Of a stretch of DNA of 64,000 nucleotides, positions 1-11,373 are shown in pieces. The stretch comes from Lytechinus pictus. Taxonomy: Eukaryota > Echinodermata > Echinoidea > Temnopleuroida > Toxopneustidae. A program made the translations under genes and the position numbers. Numbering within the stretch: the first letter of the stretch is position 1; each line of letters starts with the position of its first letter. Under the pieces are notes generated by a model that saw only the letters and a list, made by a program, of their open reading frames with translations, did not search any database and was not told where the DNA came from. The DNA is taken from positions 61,155,920-61,219,919 of the forward strand of contig NC_087247.1 in the NCBI RefSeq assembly GCF_037042905.1, read 5' to 3'.

Positions 1-420
1 CCCCACCAATTTCCCAGGGTTAAGCTAACTTTGGTTTTACACTACGTTTTAGCAAAGGGGGCTAGCACAGTAAAAAGTATGGTACTATCTTGCCCTGCAA
101 AAAAGCAGGGCTGGCCAGCTAATTGCGGTGCTAGCCCCATAATTGCAGCGCTAAGAGATGCAGTGTGAAACGAATCTAGGCTAAGAGAAAGGGGGGCTAA
201 GCATTAGCCAATCACAGAAGTCAAAATGCACGTTAATCACGCTATGTGTGGCAACATCATCAATATTCATGAGCTGTGGGAAAGTCCGAGGTTAAGGCGT
301 TAACCCCGGCTAAGCGAATAGTATGGGGTTAAGAAAGAAGTGTGAAACAAAAAAATGATAGTACATGGGGTTAAGGATAGTATGGGGTAAAGGAAATGCA
401 GTGTGAAAAGATTAAAGCAT
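1..420. repeat. Dispersed repeat with GGGGTTAAG and CAGTGTGAAA motifs (partial)
   Basis: CAGTGTGAAA occurs at about 161 and 400, with variants near 350. GGGGTTAAG occurs twice and CTAACCCC-like complements are also present. It looks like a non-autonomous element cut by the window edge. No ORF. Confidence 0.4.
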
Positions 421-459
421 ATTAATGACTAATTTTTACAAAGGGGGAAAAACAAACAT

Positions 460-1170
460 TCAAAAAATTTGATAAAATACTAGTTCATTGAGCTCAAAAT
501 CAAATGACCTTTGACCCTGACTGAGATGTAATTTTTGATAGTACCCAATAGCAATCTCATGTACATGTAAGTTTCATAAATTTGATCAAATATTTTTTAA
601 GATAATGAACAAAATACATTTTCTCATCAAAATGAATTGGTCTGAAATGACCTTTGACTTTGACAAAGTAGGCCTAATCTGAAATTATACTAATCTAATT
701 CCTGATAGCCAATAATCATCTAAATTTAGACTTATAATTTTAGAATAACCTTGACTTTTTTTTTTTAAGTTGATGATCATAAATGATCTTTGACCTTCCA
801 CTATTGTTCTGAAATTTCATTCATATATTTGCCAATTCTTGGTAACCATTATAAGTTTTACAATAGGGATTTATCTTGACAATTTAAAATCATTACCTTG
901 ATTAAGATTTCAATGTTTATGACACTGAAACATGGCCAAGTTCATTGACCCTGTTTATGACCCCAAATTCATGCAAAATGATCTTTGATATTCAATTTCC
1001 CAACTGTTTAAGTTTCATGAAGCAGATACATTTACTTTCAAACTTATTTACATTTTAAACACTTAATCTTGGCAGAGATTTCTATGTTAATGATGCCACT
1101 ATCGCAGCCACCAAAAAAGTCTATAGTCTCGCTCAACTACATGTATGCAGACGAGATGAAAAAAAAATAG
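460..1170 (+). mobile_element. Dispersed repeat family A (DR1-rich body, hairpin tail), copy 1
   Basis: Repeated TGACCTTTGACC-like blocks at about 507, 650 and 790 are followed by a tail reading TCTATAGTCTCGCTC and GACGAGATGAAAAAAAAA. The same body and tail occur at 20400-21018. The hairpin tail plus A-run resembles the 3' end of a retroposed or Helitron-like element. Class is unproven. Confidence 0.5.
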
Positions 1171-2020
1171 CACATCAATGATGTGGAGCTCATCCGGCAT
1201 CTTGCAACAAAATTTAACACAATTTTTTATTTCAGCCCAGTTAACATTGTAGTAAATTATATTGGTGACATAAATTGAGGAAACAGAATTAAAACTGATG
1301 AAGAAATGACAGGGAAGAAGCGATTTTTGTGATTTAGAATAAATTTTATATAAATTTGCATAAATAATTTTCTAGTCAAAATTTCTAAATTCTGTGTAGA
1401 ACCTTGGTAATCTCAAAATCAGTCAATAAATAGATAAGAAGCATTTTTTGTAAGTTTTGAAAAATATACATGAATTAGCATATTTAATGAGTTTCAAACT
1501 TCATAATTTTGTATAAATCAGCATAATTTTCTAGTCAACATTTCTAAATTCTGTGTACAAGTTTGGTGAACCTCATGCAGCTCTACCAGATGGAAGAAAA
1601 ATCAAAATCAGTCAACAAATGTAGCAGAAGAGGCATTTTCTGTGATTATGAATAAATTTTGCATATATTAGCATAAAAAATTTCTACTAAAAATTTCAAA
1701 ATTCTGTGTACAAGTTTGGTGAACCTCATGAAGCTCTACCAGATGGAAGGGGAAAAAATAAAAATCGGTCAACAGATAAAGTAGAAGCATTTTTGTGAAT
1801 TTTTAAAAATGCGCATGAATTAGCAAATTTAATGAGTTTCAAATTTCTGTGTAGAAGTTTTGAAGCCCCCACCTAGCGCTATCATGTAAAGCAAACAGAA
1901 TTGAAATCAAACTTGAAATGACGAAGTAGAAGCATTTTGAAATTGTGGACGGACGACAGACGACGGAAGCCACGCCACGGCATAAGCTCATCTGACCCTT
2001 TGAGCAGGATGAGCTAAAAA
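1171..2020 (+). repeat. Dispersed repeat, about 160-bp imperfect tandem units and hairpin end
   Basis: AATTCTGTGTA-AAGTTTGGTGAACCTCATG recurs at about 1549 and 1704, with further diverged units between. The right end reads ACGGACGACAGACGACGG then AGCTCATCTGACCC and GATGAGCT, a short hairpin. No ORF. It is probably a member of a widespread marine invertebrate repeat type (recall, not checked). Confidence 0.5.
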
Positions 2021-2496
2021 TTAACTCCTAATCAGCAGCAAAAATTGTTCCAAGCTTACAACATGCACATTACTCCAAATACTGTCGTGAATAGGGACCA
2101 GACAATCTCTTAATGAGATAGGGGCCTCAGAATGGGAAAGCAATGTAGATGCTTATCAGTTATCAATCACCATGAAGATGAGGCAAGAACCAATCCAGTC
2201 TTCAAAATGAAGTGCTATATTGAAACACTACCACTCAGGGGCCTGTATGGCCTATTATATATAAAAAAAAGGCACAATAAAGTGCAAGTTTTCAAAGGAG
2301 AAAATTAAAGATTATTATACCTTACGTGGTCCTTGCACCCTTATAGATAAAGAATTATGAACATTTGATTTTTTAGAAAAAAGTTCAAGGAAATTAAGTA
2401 AGCTTTAAGCCACTTAGACATGTGATGTATTTATAAGTAAAATCACCCTGATCAAGAGATAAATACTGGACACCATGTACATCATAAGATGAGTTG
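2021..2496. other. AT-rich DNA, nothing recognised
   Basis: No credible coding frame, RNA gene or repeat boundary was seen before the 9-bp duplication at 2497. Confidence 0.4.
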
Positions 2497-2505
2497 GGAC
2501 TTGGG

Positions 2506-3292
2506 TAGCCTCTTGTTGAGGCCCTGTCGGCTGCTTTCCGAGCGCAGCGAGGGATATAGCGAAGCAGAGCGCAGCGAGACAGGGCCTCTTGACATCTGAG
2601 CCGAATTTCACAGACTTCCTTTTGTTTATTGTTTTTACCAATATTCCGACCAAAAACTGGTCGGTGAATATCATCCAATGAGAGCGCGGGCTGCTATGAC
2701 CTCATGTTGAATATATATGAGCTAATCTTGAATTGACCGATTTAAGGATTTGCAAGTCGATGAAATTAAATCTGCACTGAAATGACGAGATGTTTTTGTA
2801 AATCTACCCACAGGATATGGAAAAATGTAATCTTTCATGCGATTCCACTATGCGCCGATTATCGATCTCCACGTGGAATGCTGGAGTCGAGTTGTTCAGT
2901 TAGTGCTTCCCCTTGACTCCAGTCTGACCAGGCCGATCTCCCGGGAAGTTTCGGAGCAGTGATGGGTCAGTTACGGCTAGTACTAGTAGTAGTAGTAGTA
3001 CCACTACTTGTAGAATTTTGCTTGTTATATCCCCTTTAGTGTCCCGCAATTAAATGAGTCCCCTGCAGAATAGTCGCTGAGAATAGTGGACTACTAGTAT
3101 TCTGAACCCCGGATGAAACAGCTTTGACATTTCATTGTACTAGGTGACCCGTAATATTTATGACTCATGTATATTCATTAGGAAGACGTTCCTCATGAAT
3201 ATATAATTCAACTCAGATGTCAAGAGGCCCTGGCTCGCTGCGCTCGCCAGGCCGAATTAGGAAGCAACAGTCAGGGCCTCGACAAGAGGCTA
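2506..3292. mobile_element. Non-autonomous DNA element with 9-bp TSD, copy 1 (787 bp)
   Basis: Ends read TAGCCTCTTG at the left and CAAGAGGCTA at the right. The 9-base GGACTTGGG flanks it exactly, at 2497-2505 and 3293-3301. A further internal inverted pair (AGGGCCTCTTGACATCTGAG at about 2581 and its complement at about 3213-3232) marks a nested stem or a second element. GC-rich stems such as CCGAGCGCAGCGAGGG occur near the left end. There is no transposase. A 9-bp duplication fits Mutator-like elements, by inference. Confidence 0.8.
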
Positions 3293-3301
3293 GGACTTGG
3301 G

Positions 3302-4066
3302 AGACCTACTGACCATGAACATTAAAGATGCCACTCATGATTTCATTCTCATTTGCATAATTTTTTCTATTTTGTCAGGGCATGACAGAGCAGTGACAGC
3401 ACTCAACTTCAAATCCAATACGCATGAAGCCTGGCCCTAAAAGCTCGCACAGAGATAAGCCTAGCCAAGACAAAAAAAAACCCGTCAATTTTAGTCGGGA
3501 TATGCTCTGCTTGCTTCGCAGCATCCCACCCCTCCATAGACAGAAGTATACCATACACACCCCAATGGTGGAAGATATCATGCATGAACGTGATTGGCTG
3601 GCGCACGTATTGGTAATCCGGTATGTTAGCTGCGCATTAGATATATGACGATGAACAGACCTGACAATGGGTCTTTTGAATCAATTTTTTTTATTTTACA
3701 TCACATATTATCAGAAACTGGTAAACTGATTGTATTCTTAAAATGTTAATTTTCATTCCAGCACTTTGTTTCTCCCATTAAAAGAGGGATTTAAAGAAAG
3801 TGAGGTGTCATAGTCTGACACCCTGTAAGCCTCGAGCGAACTACATGTACCCCTAGGGGGCCACTTCCATCGACTAGTGGTTACAAGGCACGACCAAAGA
3901 AACACGTAAAAAGGATCTCTTTTTCAAGATTGGGCACGTTACGCACGTAATGTATTAAATAAGGGTGTCAAACACACTAAAATACTGAAAAAAAGGGTAC
4001 ATATTTCGCAGGGAAAGCTACATGTTTACAGTAAAATATGCGAGGCCAAATAAAAAGACTAAAATG
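3302..4066. other. Intergenic, nothing recognised
   Basis: Short open frames on both strands overlap one another and show no motif. No clear repeat ends. Confidence 0.35.
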
Positions 4067-5418
4067 CTTTATAGGGCAAGTCCAAGAAAAGGTCACCCTA
4101 GAAGGCAAAATTTCATCATTAATTTAAGAAGTTATCTTTGGTGGGGTAAGAAAGCCCAAATGTTAAATTTTAAATGTCATTAAGAAAAAATGGATAATAT
4201 GCATATTTATGCTAATTTTGGGCACCTAATTTGCATAATTGGTAAAATGGGCATTACGTATGGGACAATTATAAAAACTCATAGAAAATTAAAACAAAAC
4301 TTGTGAGATTTAGTCATAGGTGGGACATGGACCCCCTAACATCTTATTACTTTTGGGGGTAAAAAATTGTGTCATCTAATTAAATATGCAAATTACATCT
4401 TTTCCAAGGATGTAATGTCCCATACGTAACATTTTGAGGATGTTTTTTTAAAGTTATTTCTCGTAATACAATACTTGTATTGTTGCATCTCTGGGAAGTT
4501 ATTATTTATTAAGTATGAAAATGTTATACCACAAAAAGTTTCAAAAATATAGTTTACTGTTTAATTTAAAGTCACCGGTAATTAAAAAATTGTTATGTAT
4601 GGGACAACATAATACATATGGGACATTTACACACAATGTCAATGGGGAGATTTGTGTACAAAGTGAACGGAGAAAAACAAATTTCAAGAGTGTTCTAAAA
4701 GTGATTATTTACCTTTTCTTTAGTTTTAAAGACTGTTTTGTTATGAATACTGATTAATGAAAACAATCGAAGAGAAAAAATTGTGAAAATTGAAAAATAT
4801 GAAAAAAATAAAATCAATAGAAATACATAAGAAATTCATGAAACCATGAAAAACAAGAAAAAAAATTGTTGAAATGGCTAATTTCCTTTTCAGTCATAAA
4901 AAATATGTCTCAATAGAACATTTTAAAAGAAAAAAAATTGTTATTTCCATATTTTAAATTATTTTAATTTTTCAAATTATGGGGAAAATTGTGTACGTTC
5001 TCTATGGGGACAAAATGTCCCATACATAACATGTCATTAATTTGTTTTTAGAGTCTGTAATTAGATGGTTTTGGCTTATGACATGAAACTTGCCTTAGAT
5101 ATACTAGAATGCTGTGAGTTCTATCACACTAAGTTACAAGTTGTCAAATGAAATACTTTCAGAGAATTCTCAACTTGAAAAAAATGTTTGAAAAATTGTT
5201 TTTTTTTCTGCGTCCCATACGTACCGGCACATTTTTTCTCTCTAAAAGGTCAAAGTCATATGTCACCATTTTTTGCATGATTATTCTTCTCCTAGATATC
5301 TACCACCATGAGGGTATTCAATCTAATCAAAGTTATTTAACACTATTTTTCAGGTCATTAAAACTTCTGAAATGTCCCATACGTTACGCATGCGAATTCT
5401 TGGACTTGCCCTATAAAG
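4067..5418. mobile_element. 1.35-kb element with perfect 22-bp TIRs and repeated CCCATACGTAAC motif
   Basis: CTTTATAGGGCAAGTCCAAG (first 20 of 22 bases) at 4067-4088 is matched exactly by its reverse complement at 5397-5418. The interior carries TCCCATACGTAAC-like motifs in both orientations at about 4252, 4417, 4593, 4615, 5011, 5211 and 5372. The terminal context is compatible with a TA target. No transposase ORF. Confidence 0.7.
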
Positions 5419-5464
5419 GATATACTTTTTGCCCCAACACTATAAACTTTACTGAAGTTTACTC

Positions 5465-5625
5465 TGAAGTAAATTGAATTTTTTAAATTATTTTTTCTAG
5501 ATAAAAAAAAATAGAGATTGAAAAATTACAATTTCTTTAAATTTCACTTTCCAACAATAGAGGGCTACACAAAAATATGCCCAAAATTCAAGTTATTGAG
5601 CATCTGGTGAATACTAAATGATCCC
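5465..5625 (+). repeat. Dispersed repeat, inverted partner at 7795-7945
   Basis: ATAGAGATTGAAAAAT and ACAAAAATATGCCCAAAATT here match, inverted and diverged, the sequence at 7795-7945. A shared family is likely. Intervening DNA holds other insertions. Confidence 0.55.
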
Positions 5626-5777
5626 CAAGTAACTAACGTTAGTTAGATCTCACTCACACAAGTGCGAAGTTAGTATGCTATACTAACCTCGTACACTGAA
5701 CCGCATTTGGCCCTGGATTTCTATTCTAGTTGGCAAACATCGCTTCATTACAGAAGTAATATTTGCCGAAACTCCTC

Positions 5778-5809
5778 GCTACTCACCGGGGCTCTTTCCG
5801 GTGAGTAGC
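5778..5809. repeat. Perfect 12-bp stem hairpin
   Basis: GCTACTCACCGG and CCGGTGAGTAGC are separated by 8 bases. Function unknown; not a tRNA or known terminator. Confidence 0.6.
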
Positions 5810-7170
5810 AATACAATCATTTTTTTTTAATTCAAAAATAAAAATCATACAAAAAAGAGCAAATTTGCTTACCTCGGCCTGGAAAGTGACTTCGCATGTC
5901 TCTTCTACGGAAATAAAAGGAAGCCCGATGGTGGCGCTAATAAATTTCACAGCCTTGATTCAGCTCCTCTGTAATTTACTGAGTCTAAATTCTTTGAATG
6001 CGCAATTCTTATGATTATATGATTAAATATGGGCACCAATAAATGAAATACCTTCAAAAACATAATTTAAGATTATTTGGCAATGATTACATTTTGCAAA
6101 TAATTAAAAACGATGACTAATTCAAAAATAGAAAAAATCTACTTACCTTGAACGAAACCAGCAGTACAAGCTTTATTCGTTTGTCAATAATACCGTCTAC
6201 CAAAGTCTTGTATCATAATGAAAAAATTGGACACTTTACGGACTTCGCATAATGCTTTGCAACGATTTGCGTGTAAAATAGTTAAGGTGCCTAGGCGCTA
6301 GGCCTAGGCCCTAGCCTTTCCCTTGTCGTGTCTTTGAATTGATATGAATAAATCACGCGTCGTGCCCTTTTTAGGCAAAAAAATTGATGTTGTCACCGTG
6401 GAAAAGGCAGCGACATCAAGAGCAAGAAAATATGAGGAACAGGTATAGTGAGTGATTGTATTACCGAATGCGCGCATCATACGCATCAGAAAATAATTTC
6501 ATACGCTCAAAACTTTGCAACATCCTTCCATAGAGAACTTGAATAGAAAGATGATGAAAAATGGTAAAAAACACATTTTCAAAGTCTTAATATTCTAAAA
6601 ATAATAAAATATGGTCAAAATAGCTTATCAGTGATTTTGTTGTTTTCTCAACTTTTCCCATAGAAAACACACGTTCAGTAATACGATACCTTTTTCAAGT
6701 GACCAAAATATTTCACATGCGAAGAGGGGTCCGATTGGAAGCTATCGTAAAAAGGAAAAACGATTTCGGCAAAATTTTTAAATATTTATATTTTGTAGGT
6801 AATTGTGTATTTTATAGTGATGTGTTTGATATGATTGAATTCATGAAAAGTGTTTGCTAAGATCCACTACCATACTAGTAGGCCTAGATGATAGATCGAT
6901 TTAAGGTAAAGGTATAAAAAGTAGACCCTCCACTACACAGAACGTTTGTGAACTTTGTCATAGTCATATAGCCACATGAATCCCCAGCCACATACCCCGG
7001 TACCGGTAGACCTGTATTTTAATAACCCAGGGAGCTCCCCGGGTTACATTAGTACCGGTATATAGACTATAGCCTAGTACCGTACTAGTAGTAGTAGCAC
7101 TTGTTCACTTCAACCATCCTGCCTGTGGGGAATCTACAGGTAGGACTATGGTATGCCAATGCTGCATGAT
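5810..7170. other. AT-rich intergenic DNA with short GC islets
   Basis: No coding frame or RNA gene is supported. An AACCCAGGGAGCTCCC motif at about 7022 recurs near 8113. ACCGGTA and ACTAGTAGTAGTA microsatellite pieces occur near 7080. Confidence 0.35.
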
Positions 7171-7676
7171 GGGGGGACCTAAAGCTACGCACTTTGTTTT
7201 CAAACGATAAAAACTATGCCAATTATAATATTTGAACAATTTGTCTTTCACTAATTTGTAATTAATATTCTAATAATCCTTAACCAAGAAGAAAATATCA
7301 CAGAATTCACTAATACGAAAATCCCGCCGGGTTTTCCGAACACCTCTTAATTTTGCCACCCGATGTAGAAAGGGTCCTAAAGCTACGCACTCGATTTATC
7401 ATGCAAAGAAAGAGTATTTCCTGTGCCTCAATTTCTAAAAAATGTTCGTATTATAGGGAAATATGAAATTAAAGTGAACATAAATAAAAAATTCCAAAGA
7501 CCAAACATTTGCTGGTTTTCTCTGCATTCAAGAATTTATTGCAGCCTCTGCAGAAAAATTGAATAGGATCGTTCGTCACTCTGCAGTCACAGCTTCACAC
7601 ACAGAGCTCGAGTGCGCATTTATTTTCCCATTGAAATTGCATGCGCAATGGAGTGGTGCGTAGCTTTAGGAACCCC
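7171..7676. mobile_element. MITE with CCTAAAGCTACGCAC inverted ends
   Basis: The left end GGGGACCTAAAGCTACGCAC is matched by GTGCGTAGCTTTAGGAACCC at the right. One more internal copy, GTCCTAAAGCTACGCACTCG, lies at about 7373. No target duplication could be fixed. No ORF. Confidence 0.6.
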
Positions 7677-7794
7677 TACCATACACAGCACACACTTTAA
7701 AAAAATCATTAAAATGTCACTTTTGTGACCAAAATTACTAATTTCTATACATTTGCAATTTATTTTTCATTAGTAACCAGGGAATAATTTTTGT

Positions 7795-7945
7795 ATTCAC
7801 CAGAGCGCTCAAAAACTTAAATTTTGGGCATATTTTTGTGTACGCACTCTATTGGTGGAAAGTAATTTGGTAAGAAAATTTTCATTTTTCAATCTCTACA
7901 GACTCTATTTTTAACTAAGAAAAAATAATTTAAAGTCGAATCAAA
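7795..7945 (-). repeat. Inverted copy of the 5465-5625 repeat
   Basis: It shares, in reverse orientation, the TTTTGGGCATATTTTTGT and TTTTTCAATCTCTA blocks with the earlier copy. Confidence 0.55.
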
Positions 7946-8104
7946 TTTACTTTAGTTAAGAGTCAAGTTATATGATGAATAGCTGTAATGGAAACAGTGT
8001 AAAAAAATCAAGCATTTGTCCCAAAGAAAAAGAGAAAATAAGCCAAACATTGCTACCCTTATTTTGCAACACATGGAGATGTAACTGAGAACAAGGTTAT
8101 ATCA

Positions 8105-8150
8105 AAACCTAAACCAGGGAGCTCCCGCCCGCACAGCGGGCGGTAGCCCA
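8105..8150. repeat. GC-rich hairpin in AACCAGGGAGCTCCC repeat
   Basis: CCGCCCGC and GCGGGCGG can pair across a short loop. A related AACCCAGGGAGCTCCC lies at about 7022. Confidence 0.45.
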
Positions 8151-8190
8151 GGGGCTTACCGTGTATTTTACCATACTCACAGGACTAGGG

Positions 8191-8434
8191 TGATTTATGG
8201 TCTAAATATTTCTCCAAATGAATTGTGAAAACAGAAATTATGCAATTCATAACAAAAATGGCCGATCGAGACGGGTAGTAGGAGAGAACTTTTCGTTTTT
8301 TGAGGTTCCAGTCTGTGCCCAGATGTCAGGAAACTGCCACTCGTTAGACCTTCATCCATATAATCGTGGTAAGTCATGTAAGTGCATAATTTATGTTTTC
8401 ACAATTCATTTGGAGAAATATTTAGACCATAAAT
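8191..8434. mobile_element. 244-bp element with perfect 40-bp terminal inverted repeats
   Basis: The 40 bases from 8191 (beginning TTTATGGTCTAAATATTTCT) recur as an exact reverse complement ending at 8434. The short reading frame across it (KNGRSRRVVGENFSFFEVPV) has no recognisable domain. No flanking duplication is evident. Confidence 0.75.
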
Positions 8435-8662
8435 GTTTTGAAATCGGCCGTGAATAATACGTGTGAGGAAAAAGATATTGGCCCAAAATCACCAATTTTG
8501 AGGATAACCGGAGGATGGACACGGAGTGAAATACGGGTGTAAAGTAAGATATTAAATTAAGTCATTCATATCCCTCTTTATATTTTTTTCTTTAATTTTT
8601 ACGATAACCATGATTGCCATCCCACCTTTTATAACTCGGAATATCCGATCTAGTTCACTGTC

Positions 8663-8732
8663 CCGATGTTCGTGTAGGTGGAGCGTAGTGTAGCGGTAGT
8701 GAAGTGGAGTGGAGCCTGCACGAACATCGCCT
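8663..8732. repeat. Hairpin-ended short repeat, CGATGTTCGTG ... CACGAACATCG
   Basis: The inverted pair flanks a run of GTGGAG/GTAGTG-like sequence. It may be a tiny MITE. Confidence 0.4.
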
Positions 8733-8749
8733 GAGGTAGATGGGGGAGG

Positions 8750-8998
8750 GGGGGGGGGTTGGGTGTCCAGACTCCGGACACGTAACAGAAATGAAGCCTT
8801 GTTTTTATCTCAGGAATAAACCAAAAAATATAGGTTGAATAGTTTTGTTCACCATCAATATTTGTTCTTTATAATATTTTCTTATATTCTGTGCTAAAAA
8901 GAATTAAAGACATTGCTTGTAAACTTTTCAAAATTGAGAGTAAAAGTCATGTGTCCGGACACCCAACCCGTCCGGACACACAACTGGGTATTACTACT
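8750..8998. mobile_element. TGTCCGGACA element, diverged copy
   Basis: GTTGGGTGTCCAGACTCCGG at the left and GTCCGGACACCCAACCC plus GTCCGGACACACAACTGGG followed by TA at the right resemble the better preserved copy at 37191-37565. Confidence 0.5.
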
Positions 8999-9000
8999 AC

Positions 9001-9770
9001 TACTAGTAGTACCGGTACTACTAGGCCTTGGTCTTTTGATTTTGTGAATCCAATTGTGGAAAAATCTACCCCTCGTGTAAAGACATGGTGTTTGAACAAA
9101 CTTACCTCCTGATAATATTTTGATATTCCTTGAACCAAGAGCCAATATGCATATATCAGTCTCACCACTGAGTTCGCTTTTGCTTGAATGTAGTTTTATT
9201 AGGGTAGATGCATATAGGCTAGGCCAGGCAATCCCGGAAGTAAACGTGCGCTAAATACCGGTACCGTATACCGTATATATTTTTTGTCAGCGCTCGCGTA
9301 CAATACGAGCTAGGAGGCCGAGCGACTCAAGATCTACAAAATCTACCGGTACCGGTTTTTTATTGATCTTTTTTAGATTTCAACCTAGTAAATTCTTCTT
9401 GGATTTGGCATATAGGCCTATGCATAATTACTTCCATGTCAAATTTATGACAAAATTGATAATGTATTTTGAAATATCCGTAGTTTTATATCATTTATGT
9501 GATGTTTGTTTATTTTCTTCGGGGATTATTTTATTCTATTCACTTGTATTTAAACAAAATTATAATTTTTGCCATTCATGTGATGAACGAAAAAGAGTCC
9601 ATATTTTACCTCGCTCACTCTGCAGTAGATATAAAGCACAGACAGGGTCCATGTGAAGTATTTTGTAATAGAGGGTGCTGGTTTGGAGGATGAAAACTTA
9701 GTATTATTATTTAACCATTTGTTGTATTTATGTACCGGTACTGTACATTGATTATTTTTCATTTATAGAC
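9001..9770. other. Intergenic, microsatellite pieces only
   Basis: ACTACTACTAGTAGTACC-like simple sequence at about 8992-9022 and repeated TACCGGTACCG pieces near 9260-9360. No supported gene. Confidence 0.35.
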
Positions 9771-9935
9771 CATCCTTACAATACGAGAAATAGAAATAAG
9801 CGAAATGTTAATGACAAAAATAATACAGAAAACAATCAATTTCATTTTCTGGTCCTACTTTATGGAATCATCTGCCAAGTAATATTAGGAACATCCCGAG
9901 TCGCAAGATATTTAGCAATCGTTAAAACTAATGCT
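9771..9935 (+). pseudogene. CR1/L2-like non-LTR C-terminal fragment, frameshifted
   Basis: One frame reads HPYNTRNRNKRNVN then NNTENNQFHF. After a frameshift near 9845 the next frame reads FSGPTLWNHLPSNIRNIPSR and a stop. The HxYNTR...F..GP.LWN.LP..IRN layout is the usual C-terminal end of CR1/L2-like elements. Only about 55 codons remain. Confidence 0.6.
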
Positions 9936-10295
9936 ACTGGAAGATTATAATTAATTTAATGGTAAATACTGCCTGAAAAAAAATAATTCTATATCAAAGA
10001 TTTAGTGAATAATTAAGATATTTTTTCTTGTAAATATTGTAAATATGTTCACTGAAAATGATCGCAATTTTCTGCAACAGTAATAAGTAGAATTAGTACT
10101 GAATTTGATGTACAATATTGAGATTTAGATAAAATTATTGTTTAAACTATGATAATGACATTATTTGGGGCTATAACCTCGATTAGCATCTTGCTATTAT
10201 GTTAGCTCAAATTACCAAATGTTTTGTTTACATGTGATGTTCTATTCCTTGTAATTGTACCTGAAAGTGATATTTGGTAATAAATTCAATTCAAC
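9936..10295 (+). mobile_element. Probable 3' tail of the same non-LTR element
   Basis: AT-rich sequence follows the C-terminal fragment and runs to ATTTGGTAATAAATTCAATT with a short repeated ATTCA end, as CR1-like 3' termini often show. The boundary is inferred. Confidence 0.35.
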
Positions 10296-11069
10296 TGTGC
10301 TGTAATTATATTATTTTCTTCTTCTTAATTGTTATCTTACTGTGTATGATCGTGTTTGATATGTTTTGCTATATGCATGCATTCTCATCGTCATCTTTTT
10401 TTTTTTTTTCTTTTTTTTTTACTTTTCGACATGCACTGTTAATATTATGCTTATTTTCATTTACATTATTTACCTTTTTACTTGGTTCTGTTTATGAAAA
10501 AAATGGACAAACATTTGGAAATGAATATCATATCATCAGAACAGAAATGCGCAATTAATGCACCAGTTTGTATAGACTATAATGATCTGACCATAAATGG
10601 CGCTACATGACTTTTAATTCATAAAATTTTATAATGGGTTGATTCTCAATTTTAAAAAAGAAAATCATGCCACGGTTATCTTTAAAACGAGAAAAGGGAT
10701 TTCTCTTATGCCATGTATTTCATTTGATGGCGATTGAGACTCTTATCAAAACTATGCAAGTTTCTTAAAATTTATTTTAGCAACTATAATGTTTACAACT
10801 ACAGTTGGCGCTATGCTTCTTTCGAACACAGGACCATGTCGTTTTAACTGACCGTTATTATTCATCAAGTCATCATATTCTATAGCTTGACTGCACACTT
10901 TAACCTTTCTCCACTCCCTGTGCAGCATTCCAGAAAGAGTCATCACATTCGTTTAAACTCTTGTAAAGCTTGTCATAATGTGGTGAGAGTCTGTGGAGGG
11001 GGTCCACGAATTCGTTCTTCGGAAGACTTCTCCATTTCCAGCTGCAAACATGAGATTACTACATTCTGT
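10296..11069. other. Intergenic, low-complexity tract and diverged GGCGCTA repeat ends
   Basis: A long T-run with C interruptions lies at about 10400-10420. ATGGCGCTACATG (about 10596) and TTGGCGCTATGC (about 10805) resemble the ends of the 12486-13370 family. Confidence 0.3.
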
Positions 11070-11373
11070 CCCGTATTCTGAATTCAGGTTTAATTCAAAC
11101 TCTGGTTTAAAATTTTGAAATTTTTAGGTTTAACTATGGAATGCCAAAGGTGACACAAAATCTCTCAGAGTCCGATTTCATTTGTTCATCACTTTTTACA
11201 TGGTAAAATTATTCATAATTAAATGGGAATGAGATTCACCAGCAAATCATGAGGAAAAACCCGGGGGGGAAACCGCAGCAAACATAATAATGAATATTGA
11301 CATTTTTGGTTCTCCACAATTTTAGAACAGATTTAGACGAAGGCCTAATTCAAACTGAACTGTAGAATACGGG
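11070..11373. mobile_element. MITE with CCCGTATTCTG inverted ends
   Basis: CCCGTATTCTGAATTCAGGT at the left pairs approximately with CAAACTGAACTGTAGAATACGGG at the right. No target duplication was seen. Confidence 0.5.
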
